DNA of 64,000 nucleotides from the NCBI RefSeq assembly GCF_902459465.1, contig NC_047065.1:20783828-20847827 (forward strand), read 5' to 3'. The notes beneath the pieces were generated by a model, which had not been told where the DNA came from, made no database searches, and saw nothing but the letters and a program-made list of their open reading frames with translations. The stretch's first letter is position 1; each line of letters begins with the position of its first letter. Both the position numbers and the translations under genes were made by a program. Shown here one piece after another: positions 53,405-64,000 of this stretch. The DNA comes from Asterias rubens. Lineage: Eukaryota > Echinodermata > Asteroidea > Forcipulatida > Asteriidae.

Positions 53405-55150
53405 AATAGTAAACTTGCGGGTACAACCACGAGTAAAAACTCTTTTGAAGGAGTGGTGGCCCTTAAAAGAGCCGGTTTGTTTTCGACGTTTCGAACAGTA
53501 TACTCTGCTCGTCTTCAGGAGAATGCTGGACTACTGGTGGGGGTGGAGCATATGTATGGCTGGAGGGATGCACTTTGGGGCGGGAAGGATCGAAGCTGTT
53601 CTTGTCCGGTGAAGCGTGTGAGTTGGTTGCTGTCTGGATGTGTGTGCGTTGGAGTGTGTCAGTGTTGTGGTGAGCTGCTGCTGGAAGTGTTGGCTTGAGA
53701 AGTGGTGACAAGATGTCATTGATGAAGAATCCGATGTCTTGTGGAACTGTGTTGTGGGCCTTGATCTCGATTGCCTCCCTAACTCTGCGTTGGTGCCAGA
53801 ACTTGACTGGGGCGATGAGCTGAGTTTCCATTTGATGAAATGATCTTGTTCCTGTGAGTGTTTGATGATTGCTGAGTTGTCTAGGTGTCCTTTTAGTCTT
53901 GATTCTGGTAGATGTTGCGGCCGGTCTCCCCGATGTAGACTTTACCGCATTCACAGGGAATCCGGTCAACGCCGGGCTTGCCTTGGGTGTCTTGTTTGTC
54001 CTTGTGTGTTTGAAGAGATGCTTGTATCTTGTTGGGTGCTGTGTGGAAGGTCTTGACTTGTACTTGGCTGAAGATGCGTTGAAGTTGGTGTGTTGCGTGG
54101 CCGATGTAAGGGATGGTGACGGTTGCCTTGAATTCTGGTCTGTCTTCAGGTGAGAGGCTTGGTTTGGGCTGGCTGAAGTTAAAAGACTTGTATCCGTTGA
54201 GTTGTAGTGATGTCTTGATGTGGTGAAGTTCCTGCTTCAAGGTGTCTTGGTCGCATGTGTTGAACGCACTGCGGACCAAAGTGTTTTGGACAGCAGACTT
54301 GAAGCGAGGATGGTGGAATGAAGAGCTGTGTAGATATCGGTCGGTGTGTGTGGGCTTGCGATGTACAGTGTGAGCAAGGGTCCCATCTTCTCTTCTGGTG
54401 ACTTGGACATCGAGGAAAGAGATGGTCTTGTTTTCTTCTTGCTCCATGGTGAATTTGATGAGTGGATGCTGAGAGTTGAGGTGTTGCAGGAACTGGCGAA
54501 GTGCTGTCTTTCCGTGGGGCCAAACCACGAAGGTGTCATCAACATAGCGGAGCCAGAGGTTGGGGCGAAGATCAGCGTTCTCGATGGTATCCAGTTCAAA
54601 CTCTTCCATGAACAAATCAGCAAGGACCGGGGATAGAGGAGATCCCATGGCGGCCCCTGAGGTTTGTTCATAGAACTGGTCCCTCCACCGGAAACTGGAT
54701 GAGGAGATGCAGGTGACGAGGATATCATATGCTTCTATATTTGGTATGTTTGTGAAGAGGGAGACTACGTCAAAACTGACAAGAATGTCAGATTGACTGA
54801 AGTAGATGTCTTTGATTATGTTGACGAACTGGCTTGAGTTGGTGATGTGATGTTGGGTGTTACCGACAAGTGGTTGCAGGATCTTGGTGAGATATCTGGC
54901 TGTGTTGTATGTCGGAGAACCTCTGGATGCCACGATGGGACGGAGTGGAACATCGGGCTTGTGTATCTTTGGTTGACCAAAAAAGCGTATGCAGGTGGGT
55001 GCAGAGGACAGTACGTGAGTGCGTCGATGACTTGATCTTGATAGAGAGCGCGGAGCTGGTTGTTGATGTTGCGTTCGATGGCAGCGGTTGGATTTCTTGG
55101 CAGGGGTCTGTACGTATCGGTCGACAGAATATCTGTCACCTTCTGGTTGT
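53405..55150 (-). pseudogene. Penelope-like element, frameshifted RT / GIY-YIG gene
   Basis: Reverse-strand reading in several frames. 55139-~54980 encodes an N-terminal RT part (IERNINNQLRALYQD, CPLHPPAYAF). After a shift in a run of T/A near 54975 it continues KIHKPDVPLRPIVASRGSPT, then FDVVSLFTNIPN, SGAAMGSPLSPVLADLFM, WLRYVDDTFVVW, SFLDVQVTRREDGT, and the nuclease start CECGKVYIGETGRN at ~53940. A second shift there breaks the GIY-YIG domain, whose rest is seen in other frames (SAIIKHSQEQDHFIKW). The catalytic YVDD is intact, but two or more frameshifts make it a pseudogene. The 3' edge (53405-53526) carries a hammerhead-like motif. It belongs to a different Penelope lineage from the copy at 38880-40712. 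Confidence 0.8.
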
Positions 55151-55156
55151 AATCAG

Positions 55157-55640
55157 CAGTGGGGAGTTTCAGTTTTAGATGTGGGTGGAAAACCCAAGAA
55201 AATTATCACAGGAAAAACCCACACAGTCGGGAAGGTCTCAAAAGTGAAAACCCAATCTACATAGTGTCAACTGAGAAATCAACAATGGGAGTTTCAGTTT
55301 TAGATGTGGGTGGAAAACCCAAGATAATTATCACAGAAAAAACCCGCAGTATGTCAGGTAAGGACTCAAAAGTGAAAACCCAATCTACATACATGTAGTG
55401 CCAACGGAGAAAAAAACAACGGGAGATTCAGTTTTAGATGTGGTAGGAAAACCCAAGATAATTATCACAGGAAAAACCCGCAGTATGTCAGGTAAGGACT
55501 CAAAAGTGAAAACCCAATCTACAAAGCGTCAACTGAGAAATCAACAATGGGAGTTTCAGTTTTAGATGTGGGTGGAAAACCCAAGATAATTATCACAGGA
55601 TAAACCCGCACAGTCAGTAGGGACTACAAATAAACCAATC
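55157..55640. repeat. ~130-bp tandem repeat, four units
   Basis: Units begin GGGAGTTTCAGTTTTAGATG and contain GGTGGAAAACCCAAGATAAT, CACAGGAAAAACCCGCAGTA and CAAAAGTGAAAACCCAATCT. Four copies run from 55157 to 55640, the last one degraded. It directly abuts the 5' side of the second Penelope-like element. Confidence 0.85.
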
Positions 55641-56332
55641 CACAATGTTCCAAAGGAGACACTGAAGGGTATGGCGTGTCAAACGTTGCATTATTCGATA
55701 ATGTACAATGTATGTGCGATGTTTCTCATATATATGCGATAATTGTCACATAAATGTGCGATATTCATTTGATGTATGTGTGACCGGCTTAAATAAATGA
55801 TCCTGCGGGACACAATCTTCGCTGTTCCAGACTTTTATTTATATCTGAATTGAAGACGGAGAAAATAATGTGATGTTAAGTCTCCGACGTCAAAGGAAAG
55901 AGTCTAATCAAATAAACATAATTTAAATAGAACATTAAGAATAAAACTTACAAGTCACAAATACTATTTACAATTAATTAGGAAATCCTTAAAAGACGCG
56001 AGAGTGTTGCTGTTTTCCAGCCTAGAAATTAAGTATTTTAGAAATAAACAAATCAATGAAATAATCCGTGAACTTGGATAAAGACTATCTATAATAAACG
56101 ATTTGCCAAAGATTGGAAATGGATGTGCGATGTTCGTTCTTATATAATGTGCGAAAACGGAATTGTAGGATATAGTATGGCTTCCTGTCCACTTGATCCC
56201 TGTATCCGTAATGTTTTGGATTGGGCCAGACTATACTGTGGACGGTATAGTATGGTTCCTATGGTTCAATGAGGAGATGGGCGTAGGGTTTAACAGTCAT
56301 TTTTATAATAAGCGGGTTTTCTTTTCATGCAG
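55641..56332. other. Upstream flank of the P-element gene
   Basis: AT-rich. ATGTGCGAT words recur at 55709, 55755, 56123 and 56150. No terminal inverted repeat of the transposon was identified with confidence. The first zinc ligands of the THAP finger should lie on an upstream exon here but were not recognised. Confidence 0.45.
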
Positions 56333-59300
56333 GTTTCCCCTGAAAAACAAAAAGGTGTTAAGAAAGTGGATCTTGGCAACTGGTCGAGATGAGTGGTTAC
56401 CAACTAGACTCCGCTTTATTTGTGGTAAACACTTTAACGACAGCTGCTTCAAGCCTAATACCGGTCTCTCTTCAGGTAAGAGGATTTTTAGACACGCAAC
56501 TCCCACGAAGGGAACAAGGCCAACCATTTCAACAGCAGTCCAGGTTTGCGAATCGGAGCTGGAGCCCCTCGTTCCTCGCAAGCGACGAAGACTGGTCAAC
56601 GATGAGCATACCTACTGCACACCTGACAAAATTAAAAAATCAAACAAGAAGGTGAGGAGTCTCCATCAGAAGATACGTCGACTTGTCCAGAAAAACAGAA
56701 CCATGAAAGACGTGCTGATAACATTGAAAGATAAATCTCTCGTGGCAGACGATGTGTATCAGCTCCTCAGCAGTTTTTTTTTCTGGCATGGCGTTAGATC
56801 TCTTTAAATCCGAGTATGAAAATGCAGCTTTGAAGTCGGGTGGGAAGAGATATTCGTCAGAATTAAAGCAATTTGCACTGGCTCTGCATTATCATTCTCC
56901 GAAAGCCTACGACTACTTGAGAAGTGTACTTCATCTTCCAGATCCTTCCTCAATCAGAGCCTGGACAGCATCAGTGGATTGCCAACCAGGTTTCCTCTCA
57001 GAAGTTATAACAAGTCTGAGTGAGGCAGCATTGAAAACCCCATTGATGACTGACTGTGTCTTGGTATTAGATGCCATGTCCATACGCAAGGGGACAGTCT
57101 GGGACTCCCAACAACATAAATTTGTTGGTTTTCTTGACTATCCAGGATTGGTAAGGGAAGTGGGTGACACCACTCTTGCAACTGAAGCTTTGGTTTCCAT
57201 GGCGGTTGGATTAACTGGAAACTGGAACCATGTCGTTGGCTACCTCTTTGTAGATCATTTTTCCGGTACAGTCCAAGCACAACTTGTGAAAGATTGCATC
57301 ATCTTGTTAGCTGACCATGGTCTTCGTGTTCATGGAGTTGTTTCAGATGGCACATATGCAAATCAAACAACAGCAAGACTCCTCGGCGTAAATCTGGATT
57401 CCGACAAGCCAAAACCTTCATTCGATCATCCTACACTTCCAGGGCAAAGTATACAGTATATTTTCGATGCATGTCATATGTTGAAGCTGAACAGAAATAT
57501 GCTAGCTGATCTAAAAGTTATGCACGTCGACGAAGGGGGATGGGAATACATCGAAAAGCTGCAAGCTATCCAAGAAAAAGATTCACTAAACTCTCGGCAA
57601 CCGACTTACGAAACATCACGTACAATGGCAACAACACAAAATGAACGTCAAGCTTGCAGCACAGACCTTGAGCGCCTCTGTTGCTGACGCAATCGACTTT
57701 CTCAGAGAAGACATGAAGATGGAAGAGTTCAAAGACAGCAAGGTAACAACAGATTTCATTAGAACAATCAACAAAGTTTTTGACATGCTAAACTCAAGAA
57801 ACCCTTTTTCCAAAGGGTTTGTAGTGAATTCCATTAACAGCTGCCAAGCATGTGTTAGCTTTTAGTGCTCGCACTGGAGACTTTTACCATTCCCCTATTG
57901 TACATGTATATGACCATCTGGGAATGTCAGTTGAAATGGTGAACAATGAACTCCAAAACCCCCAGTGTAGTGTAAAAGCCTATTGTAAGTTCCTTTGTGT
58001 ACGCCTATTGAGCAGGCCCTAATCTTTTTCCTTAGTGTACATAGCCATATAAAAGCAATGCAGACAATTTGTCGCCCTCACTCTTCTCCAGCTTTTGGTA
58101 CAGAAAGGTTGTATCTCTCTAACTTATATAGTCGTAGTATTTATTAAGGTTCATTTATTGTGGTTGTCCAAAGGCTGACTGGAACCTGAATTGGTAGTAC
58201 ACTACTCCTATACAGCAACCTTTCAGCTGGAGGACACCATTAGGGTATAAAGTAATATCTCTTAATAATTAAATATAAATAGTAGCTAAGTAATTGTATT
58301 TGTGAGATCTTAAATATTTGAATGAAGTCAAAGCTGACCAGCGCCGCCAAATGAAGCTTAATTCCGCCCAGACTCAGAAATAGTGTATATAACTGTAACC
58401 AAATACCCTATAGGTTCAAGATGCCCCTTCGAACTTGCAATCAACATTACTGGGAGGACTATTTGCTGAGCGTACCGGACTATTTGCAGTCTATTCGAGA
58501 CAGCAATGGGAATGCGATTATAAAGGGTCGACGGAAAACGGCATTTATTTGGTTCCAGATGACGATACTCGGTATACATGCGATTGCTACGAACGTGCTT
58601 ACAAGACCAGTCCATCAGTTTCGGTACGTTCTAACGTACAAGATGTCACAAGACCACCTTGAGTTGTTCTTCAGCAAGATAAGAAGGAGGGGAGGTTGGA
58701 ACAACAACCCTAATGTGCAACAATTTACTTGGCCCTCCGCAAAATCCTTCTGAAGAACAGCATAGCCCCTTCAAAGAGAGCGAATTGTCTCAGTTTTGAA
58801 GGTGGTGCAACTGAACGAGCTGTTTTCAATTTTAATGGGGTCGTCGCCAAGTAGATCATGGTTCTCAAGAAGTGTCAACCAATCCAGATGAGGACGTTTT
58901 GGCTTTCCTTAGCACATTGGTCGACGAAGGAGTACGTGGAGAAATTAAAGATAACATAATTTTCTACATCTGTGGATACATAAGTCGCTCCCTGTCAAAA
59001 GTTGTCAAGTGCCCTACATGCCGTTCAGCACTGGCATGCTCCGACTCAGCATTACCAGCAGGCCGACTTACAACCCGAAAAGACCGCGGTGGTTTGGTTA
59101 TGGCTGCAGATGGAGTATTCAAAGTGGTCAAGGCGACGGAGAAAACCTTCAGGTATAGTTTGCATTAAGTTTCGTTAATTGCTAAACAAACTGCTTGTTT
59201 CCATCAGTGGCTTTAAACGGCACAACATTATTATAATTGTTTTTCAGACGAACTTTCATTTTATTTACTATTTGGCAGATACATGGTTTCCAAAGAACAA

Positions 59301-59570
59301 AACAAGATGTGTTCTTCTAAACAACTGGATCTAAAGATGGAAATAAATGTAATGGCGCATCTCCAGATTCACAGCCTCTTCTCATCACTCACTCGAGGAA
59401 CATTTCTTTGACCATGAATTCGGCATTGAAGATGACCACGTGTCAACCCTAGTCAGAGAGATCATCAGGCTGTATATAAAGATAAGACTTCATAATTATG
59501 GAAAATCTAACACGAGGATGATTAATGGCGTCTCAAAAAGGCATCGACTGAACAAAATCATTCTCTTTTT
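56333..59570 (+). pseudogene. THAP9/P-element-type transposase, decayed
   Basis: An acceptor-like CTTTTCATGCAG precedes the second half of a THAP finger (FPLKNKKVLRKWILATGRDE, RFICGKHFND), a basic stretch and a coiled coil (KKVRSLHQKIRRLVQKNR). After a shift in the T run at ~56775 the core follows to 57687: LVLDAMSIRKGTVWDS with the first catalytic Asp, VSDGTYANQTTARLLG with the second, and FDACHMLKLNRNML. A further shift near 57585 leads to MNVKLAAQTLSASVADAIDF and DMLNSRNPFSKGF. After a 500-bp interruption (~57860-58420) come RRKTAFIWFQMTILG and YKMSQDHLELFFSKIRRRGG (58421-58753, with the likely catalytic Glu), then IIFYICGYISRSLSKVVKCP (58872-59168). The order is that of P-element and THAP9 proteins, cut-and-paste transposases. 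At least two frameshifts make it non-functional unless splicing removes them. Confidence 0.85.
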
Positions 59571-59599
59571 ACACCAGTAGGCTCCCAGGTAGGCTATCC

Positions 59600-62272
59600 T
59601 TCAGTTCAATTCAATTCACATTGTTTCCACAATGTCAAAATACAGCATTTCAGAGTGCATACAATGTTAATGAACAGTATACAAAAATGGAGGCCGTTTT
59701 GATGAGCCGAGGCTTGTATGTAATCAGCCGTGAACACAAGACAGAGACAAGATAAACGGCAAAACAGAGGACGTTCGACGAGGGACCACAAACAACTTAC
59801 AAACAAAATAAAAAATAACAACACTTGTTGATTAACTAAAATTAAAATACGGTATTTTTAAAGACAAAATGATGATGGTAGCCCTATACCATCAAGTCGA
59901 ACTTCCGGTTTTCGTGTACAGTTTTAGTAAGCCTGTGTAAAATGATTACCAAGTTAATCTGGGCCCAATTTCATAAAGCTGTCTACCGGTATGCAAGCTT
60001 TTGTACGTGTTTGATTTTTTTTTTGCGAGCTCACCGAAATTGTTATAGCACAAACCCGGCAGCTAGCGAAGTGGTGCGCCCATACGCACACGTACGCGAA
60101 TGGGCAGTCGCGTACGTAAGCGCGCACGCCGAGTGCAAAATTTTTTGCGCCATAGATATAGAATTAAAATAACTAGATCGGCCGCGTGACATACGCGCCG
60201 TTGCCTGTGTAGAAACAGTTTTGGTTCGCCATGGACGCGGTAAAATGTCACGTGCTGACGGCAACGCTCAGAATAAAAATAATTGACAAAGCCAGTTTCG
60301 TGTGACTAACAAGTAGGGTACATATTAAACGATCGTCTTAACATTGACTTAACATGTTTGTGGGTAGCTACAATGCAGTTCAAACTAACCAATTAACTAG
60401 TAAAGTTTTTAAATTCAATTAATTCAGTTCCATTCAGACACACATTTCATTTCCATACTTCTGTGAAAGGGTCGACAAGATGAAGCTATGGAGTAAAGCA
60501 ATGAAGACCTAAGCAGGATAAATGTAATGATAAGATAAGAGTATGTGACTGTTTTGATAAGTAGAACCTTGTAAAAAAAAAAAGACAGAGAGACAAACAC
60601 AAAAAACACAAAAAGACAGACAGACACGCAAACAAAAGAACAGACGAACATAAGACATGACAGCTGAAACAAGATAGATGAAATTGTGTCGAACATTGAA
60701 GCTTAAGCAATTCCTGAAAGTATCCTTGAAGATTCGGGTAAAAAAATCCCCGAAGAGGAGATAAAACATGCTCTCTTTCAAATGAACGAAAACAAAAGTC
60801 TATGTGAAAACGGGCCCACGGTAGAATTTTACCAAATGTTTTGGTATATTCTTTGTAATGACATCTTGGAATAATACAATGACTGTTTCGCTTCGCTGAA
60901 GGGGTTTTAAGCAATTCTATGAGGTCCGCTCTGGTCAAACTTAATAGAAGTTGAGGACCCGTCATAATTTAAACAACTGGCGTCCTAATAGTCTTTTAAA
61001 TGTTGACTACAATATTTTGTAAAAGCTATCACCAATCGTCTGAAACCAGTCATATCCTTTGCAGTTGTATTGCCCTTTGAACAAAACCAACTTAGAACAC
61101 ACGCTTCGTAATATCTGGCCGTGAAGCTTCTCTGTAGTTTTTTCCCCGAAGTCATTCGCCCTGACTCGAAGATACTGGCGAGCGATGCTGGTTACCACTT
61201 ACCAGGCTCTCTCCATGTGATGGATCGTGGAGGAAAGAATTAGCTGGATCAAGGGTGTGCTGTGGTGACTAAAACACACCACTCTTAATCATATCTTGGG
61301 CTGCTCTTCCTTCCATGGTCTCCATAAAATGGCCATAGGTGACGGTGTGGTGGTACCATTATACATACGGAACACTCTCTTCCTGTTTACTCTGTGCAAC
61401 CAAATGCACATCCTCTTTTTGTCCTTGAGGGGAAATCTGAGATGGAAACAAAAAGCAATAGGGTCTATACGTTAATATGAGCTTTAATGTTGCTTGTTTG
61501 TATGTCACACTTGAAAAATAACTCTGCAACTTGGCGCTGGATGTCTGTTTCGAATATGAATTCAAATGATGTCAGTTGCCTCAGCTGATGAATGCACCTT
61601 TGGATTTAATCAGAACGCAAGCATTTCTATGCTATGGTTACTGACTGTCCAGTTAATAGTTTGCTTCGCCGTTGGTGTTAGTAATCTATCTAAATTTCTT
61701 TTCTTTCTTTTGTTCTTGTTTTCTGAAAAGAACCGTTAGTTTAACCTCAATAACGAACTCTGACTCTGGACTCCTGTATCATCGACCACCCTCAACAAGT
61801 TAGGCCTAGCATTTATCCCAACTATAGTGCACGCATAAATTTGTATAATGAGTGTACATGTTCATGTACTTGTACTCACCTATGGTATCTCAGTTTAGGG
61901 AGAGATTGGTTCTGTTCTCCTCCCTCGGCTTTTACATGTAGCTGCTGCACAATTATTCACCATTTCATCTACACCATAAGAAATACTCGGTAAACGTTAG
62001 GCCTATTCTAAAATGGATGGAAAGAGACTACAGTATCCGGAAATTTAAAGACGTTTGGCTCCTCGTTTTAGTCAAAATGTGTGTTTGGTCGTCGAAAGCA
62101 TGCTCGTCACATCATTTCAAATGTTGCGCGTTGCCGTCAGCACGTGATTAATGGCAGCGCACAGGCTGAACCAGCGTATTGTACGCGCGGCCGATCTAGT
62201 TATTCTATTCTATATCTATGGTCTGCGCTCAGGGTGGCTTCAAAACGCGGAGCAAGTTAGCGCTATAGTCAA
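59600..62272. other. Intergenic with repeat fragments
   Basis: No gene recognised. 60150-60260 and 62110-62225 are inverted copies of one repeat (ACTAGATCGGCCGCG, CACGTGCTGACGGCAACG and the reverse). 59610-59830 and 60420-60700 look like 3' ends of unidentified elements. The cysteine- and phenylalanine-rich open frames at 60424-60965 (-) come from an A/G-rich purine tract (AGACAGACAGACA). Confidence 0.5.
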
Positions 62273-62428
62273 TATAGACCTTTTCGCAAATACTGGGGCG
62301 CGCGCGTAAAGCTTGGAATTAGGTGCATTGTGGTCTAGCTGGTATCCAAATTTGCTCTGTATCTATCCCACAATGCACCTCATTCAACAGTCTGCGCTTG
62401 CCCATTGGTATTTGCGATAAAGTCTATA
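62273..62428. mobile_element. MITE, TAGACCTTTTCGCAAATAC ends
   Basis: TATAGACCTTTTCGCAAATA on the left, GTATTTGCGATAAAGTCTAT on the right, plus inner arms AGGTGCATTGTGG / CCACAATGCACCT. A degraded copy is at 21350-21471. Confidence 0.85.
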
Positions 62429-62539
62429 ATAATACAGCTTTATAACACCCCTTACAAGTATTCTGCCTGCTCATTGGTTTAGAGCGCGTCACATGACATG
62501 TCTTAGTTTTGCTAGACGACGGCCGTGTGATAGTGACGG

Positions 62540-64000
62540 CATTTTATGAAACAAATTTTTTTTCTATTTGATAAGTAACTCTCGAACAAGTCCAAGGCTA
62601 TTCCACGGATACCGTAATGTTCTAATTTACGAAGCACAATTTAATGATTAACTGTGTCGAAAGCCTTGGACAAGTCCAAAAATACACCAATAGAGATGTT
62701 CTTGTCATCAATAGCTTGTGATAATTTATTAACTACATAAGAAATTGCTAGGTCAGTTGAGCGATTTTCTCTAAATCCAAATTGGGATTCAGACAGAATA
62801 TTGTTTTTGTTTATAAAAGAGTTTAATCTAGAATAAATTAACTTTTCAAAAGTTTTTGAGAATATAGATACTACTGTGATGGGTCTATAGTTTTCAATAT
62901 CATGCTTCTTGCCCTTTTTATGTATTGGAGTAACTTTGCCTATTTTTAACCCGTCAGGAAAAATTCCTAACGCAAAAGACATATTGAACAGCTTGGCTAA
63001 AGGCTTCGCTAATGAATACCTAGCCTGTTTAATAACAAAAGAACTTAAACCGTCACAGCCCGACGCCTTTCCACGAGGAATTTTGTTAAGAATATCCACT
63101 ACTTCCTCTTGCGTAATAGGCGTTAAGAAAAGAGAATGTCATTCAAAAAGGATTCAAACGCTGGGTTACACAATGGGAGGTTACTAGCAAGCCTGGTGCC
63201 AATATTAACAAAGTACATGCACATGTGATCATTAAATGTATCAGCAATGTCTTTGTTATCATCTATTCTCATGTCATCCTGAATAAAATACGAGGGGTTT
63301 GGTTTTTGCTTATTCTTATTTAATAATGAATTAATTAGCTTCCATGTACCTTTCACATTGCCTTTTTCTTTATATTAAATTTTGTATTTAGGTAAGTTTT
63401 CTTTGATATTCTGATTAAAGAATGTAACTTGTTTTTGTATACAGTATAACAAGATTTATTTTCTAATGTAGGGCTTTTAAGAAATTTTTTATACAAGTAA
63501 TTTTTCCTTCTTATGGATTTATAAATACGATCTGATAGCCACGGAGACTTATATTTATCATAACGGCATTTGATTTCTTGCACGGGGAAATGTTTGTACA
63601 TGCTCCAGGAAAATATTGTTTATTTCATGAATATCAGTCTCATTTAGATCATCATTAAAACTGTTTACGTTATTCGTGTTAAAATCACGACTGACATATT
63701 TACGTTCAACCTGATTTTTTTCTTTAAATTGATCAATAATAAGAAATACAGGTAAGTGGTCACTTATGTCAGTTACTAAAATACCAGCAGAATGGTTTAG
63801 AAAATTATTTGTTTGTATATTATCAATTAAGGTTGCACTATAACCTGTGATTCTAGTTGGTTTGCTTATGGTGGGATAAAACGATTGAGAAGAAAGAACA
63901 TTAAGTTTTGTACAGTATTATCAGTATCATACTGGAGTAGATTGATATTAAAGTAACCCATAATATAACACTTTTTATTCTCAGCATTAATATGACCTAA
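62540..64000 (-). mobile_element. Jockey/CR1-like LINE, EN-RT part, both ends missing
   Basis: Reverse-strand reading from the window edge. The endonuclease end (PTRITGYSATLIDNIQTNN, GILVTDISDHLPVFLI) is at ~63970-63720. The linker (KSPWLSDRIYKSIRRKNYLY, GTWKLINSLLNKNKQKPNP) is at 63600-63130, and the RT start (IPRGKASGCDGLSSFVIKQA, YRPITVVSIFSKTFEKLIYS, SESQFGFRENRSTDLAI, VFLDLSKAFDTVNH) at 63099-62641. A stop follows NH, and the reading goes on (LRKLEHYGIRGIALDLFESY) until ~62540, where it ends before the catalytic YxDD. Frameshifts separate the linker pieces. This copy lacks its 3' end, unusual for a LINE. Confidence 0.85.

Noticed and set aside
53531-53969. 168- and 62-codon open frames as separate genes
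   Set aside because: They are out-of-frame readings of the GIY-YIG end of the second Penelope-like element.
60424-60965. Cys/Phe/Leu-rich open frames (membrane-protein-like)
   Set aside because: They derive from an AGACAGACA purine tract read on the opposite strand; there is no conserved start and no paralogue.
1-64000. A prokaryotic-type defence or biosynthetic cluster
   Set aside because: No operon structure, ribosome binding sites or clustered functionally linked genes. Everything recognised is intron-bearing animal genes or eukaryotic transposons.

Overview
The window is animal nuclear DNA, not bacterial. Genes are split into short exons by GT-AG introns, a promoter has a TATA box and an initiator, and the gaps are full of short DNA transposons, tRNA-derived SINEs, CR1/Jockey-type LINEs, Penelope-like elements and a P-element. 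The gene families (secreted PAN proteins, EGF/discoidin proteins, a proteinase-K-type subtilase) and the repeat style suggest a marine deuterostome. My best guess is an echinoderm, possibly a sea star. The lineage is inferred from memory of such genomes, not proven here.

Layout. 1-620 is a GAACCATGAT-type minisatellite. 3884-6268 (+) holds the last four exons of a secreted-type protein. 11502-18298 (+) holds a complete six-exon paralogue: signal peptide, PAN/apple-like segment, then a conserved ~200-residue domain of unknown function. 22279-34471 (-) is a secreted protein gene: signal peptide, short unique region, six EGF modules on identical-length exons, and the first two exons of an F5/8C (discoidin) domain. 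37770-37900 (-) is an isolated exon of a second subtilase. 38880-40833 (-) is a 5'-truncated Penelope-like element with RT and GIY-YIG domains. 42279-42500 (-) is a relic of a conserved C-terminal exon. 45329-52606 (+) is a complete S8 subtilisin-like protease gene of 371 residues with core promoter, noncoding first exon and a poly(A) signal. 53405-55150 (-) is a second, frameshifted Penelope-like element. 56333-59570 (+) is a decayed THAP/P-element transposase gene. 62540-64000 (-) is the EN-RT part of a Jockey/CR1-like LINE running off the window.

The commonest repeat is a ~390-bp nonautonomous DNA transposon with ends reading AGGCAGTGGACACTATTGG and flanked by TTAA. About 19 full, partial or interrupted copies are present in two subfamilies. 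Several are themselves hit by other elements (a SINE with a 13-bp target duplication, two other MITEs, a Penelope-like element and a block of CCCTAA telomeric units), which gives a relative insertion order.

The host genes share a theme: all four encode secreted or extracellular products. Apart from the tandem duplication of the first two, nothing in the sequence shows that they act together. I found no self-contained new system such as a defence island or gene cluster. The most novel items are the tandem genes with the uncharacterised C-terminal domain, the hammerhead-ribozyme-like motifs in the Penelope-like elements, the homogenised EGF exon array and the telomeric-repeat insertion.
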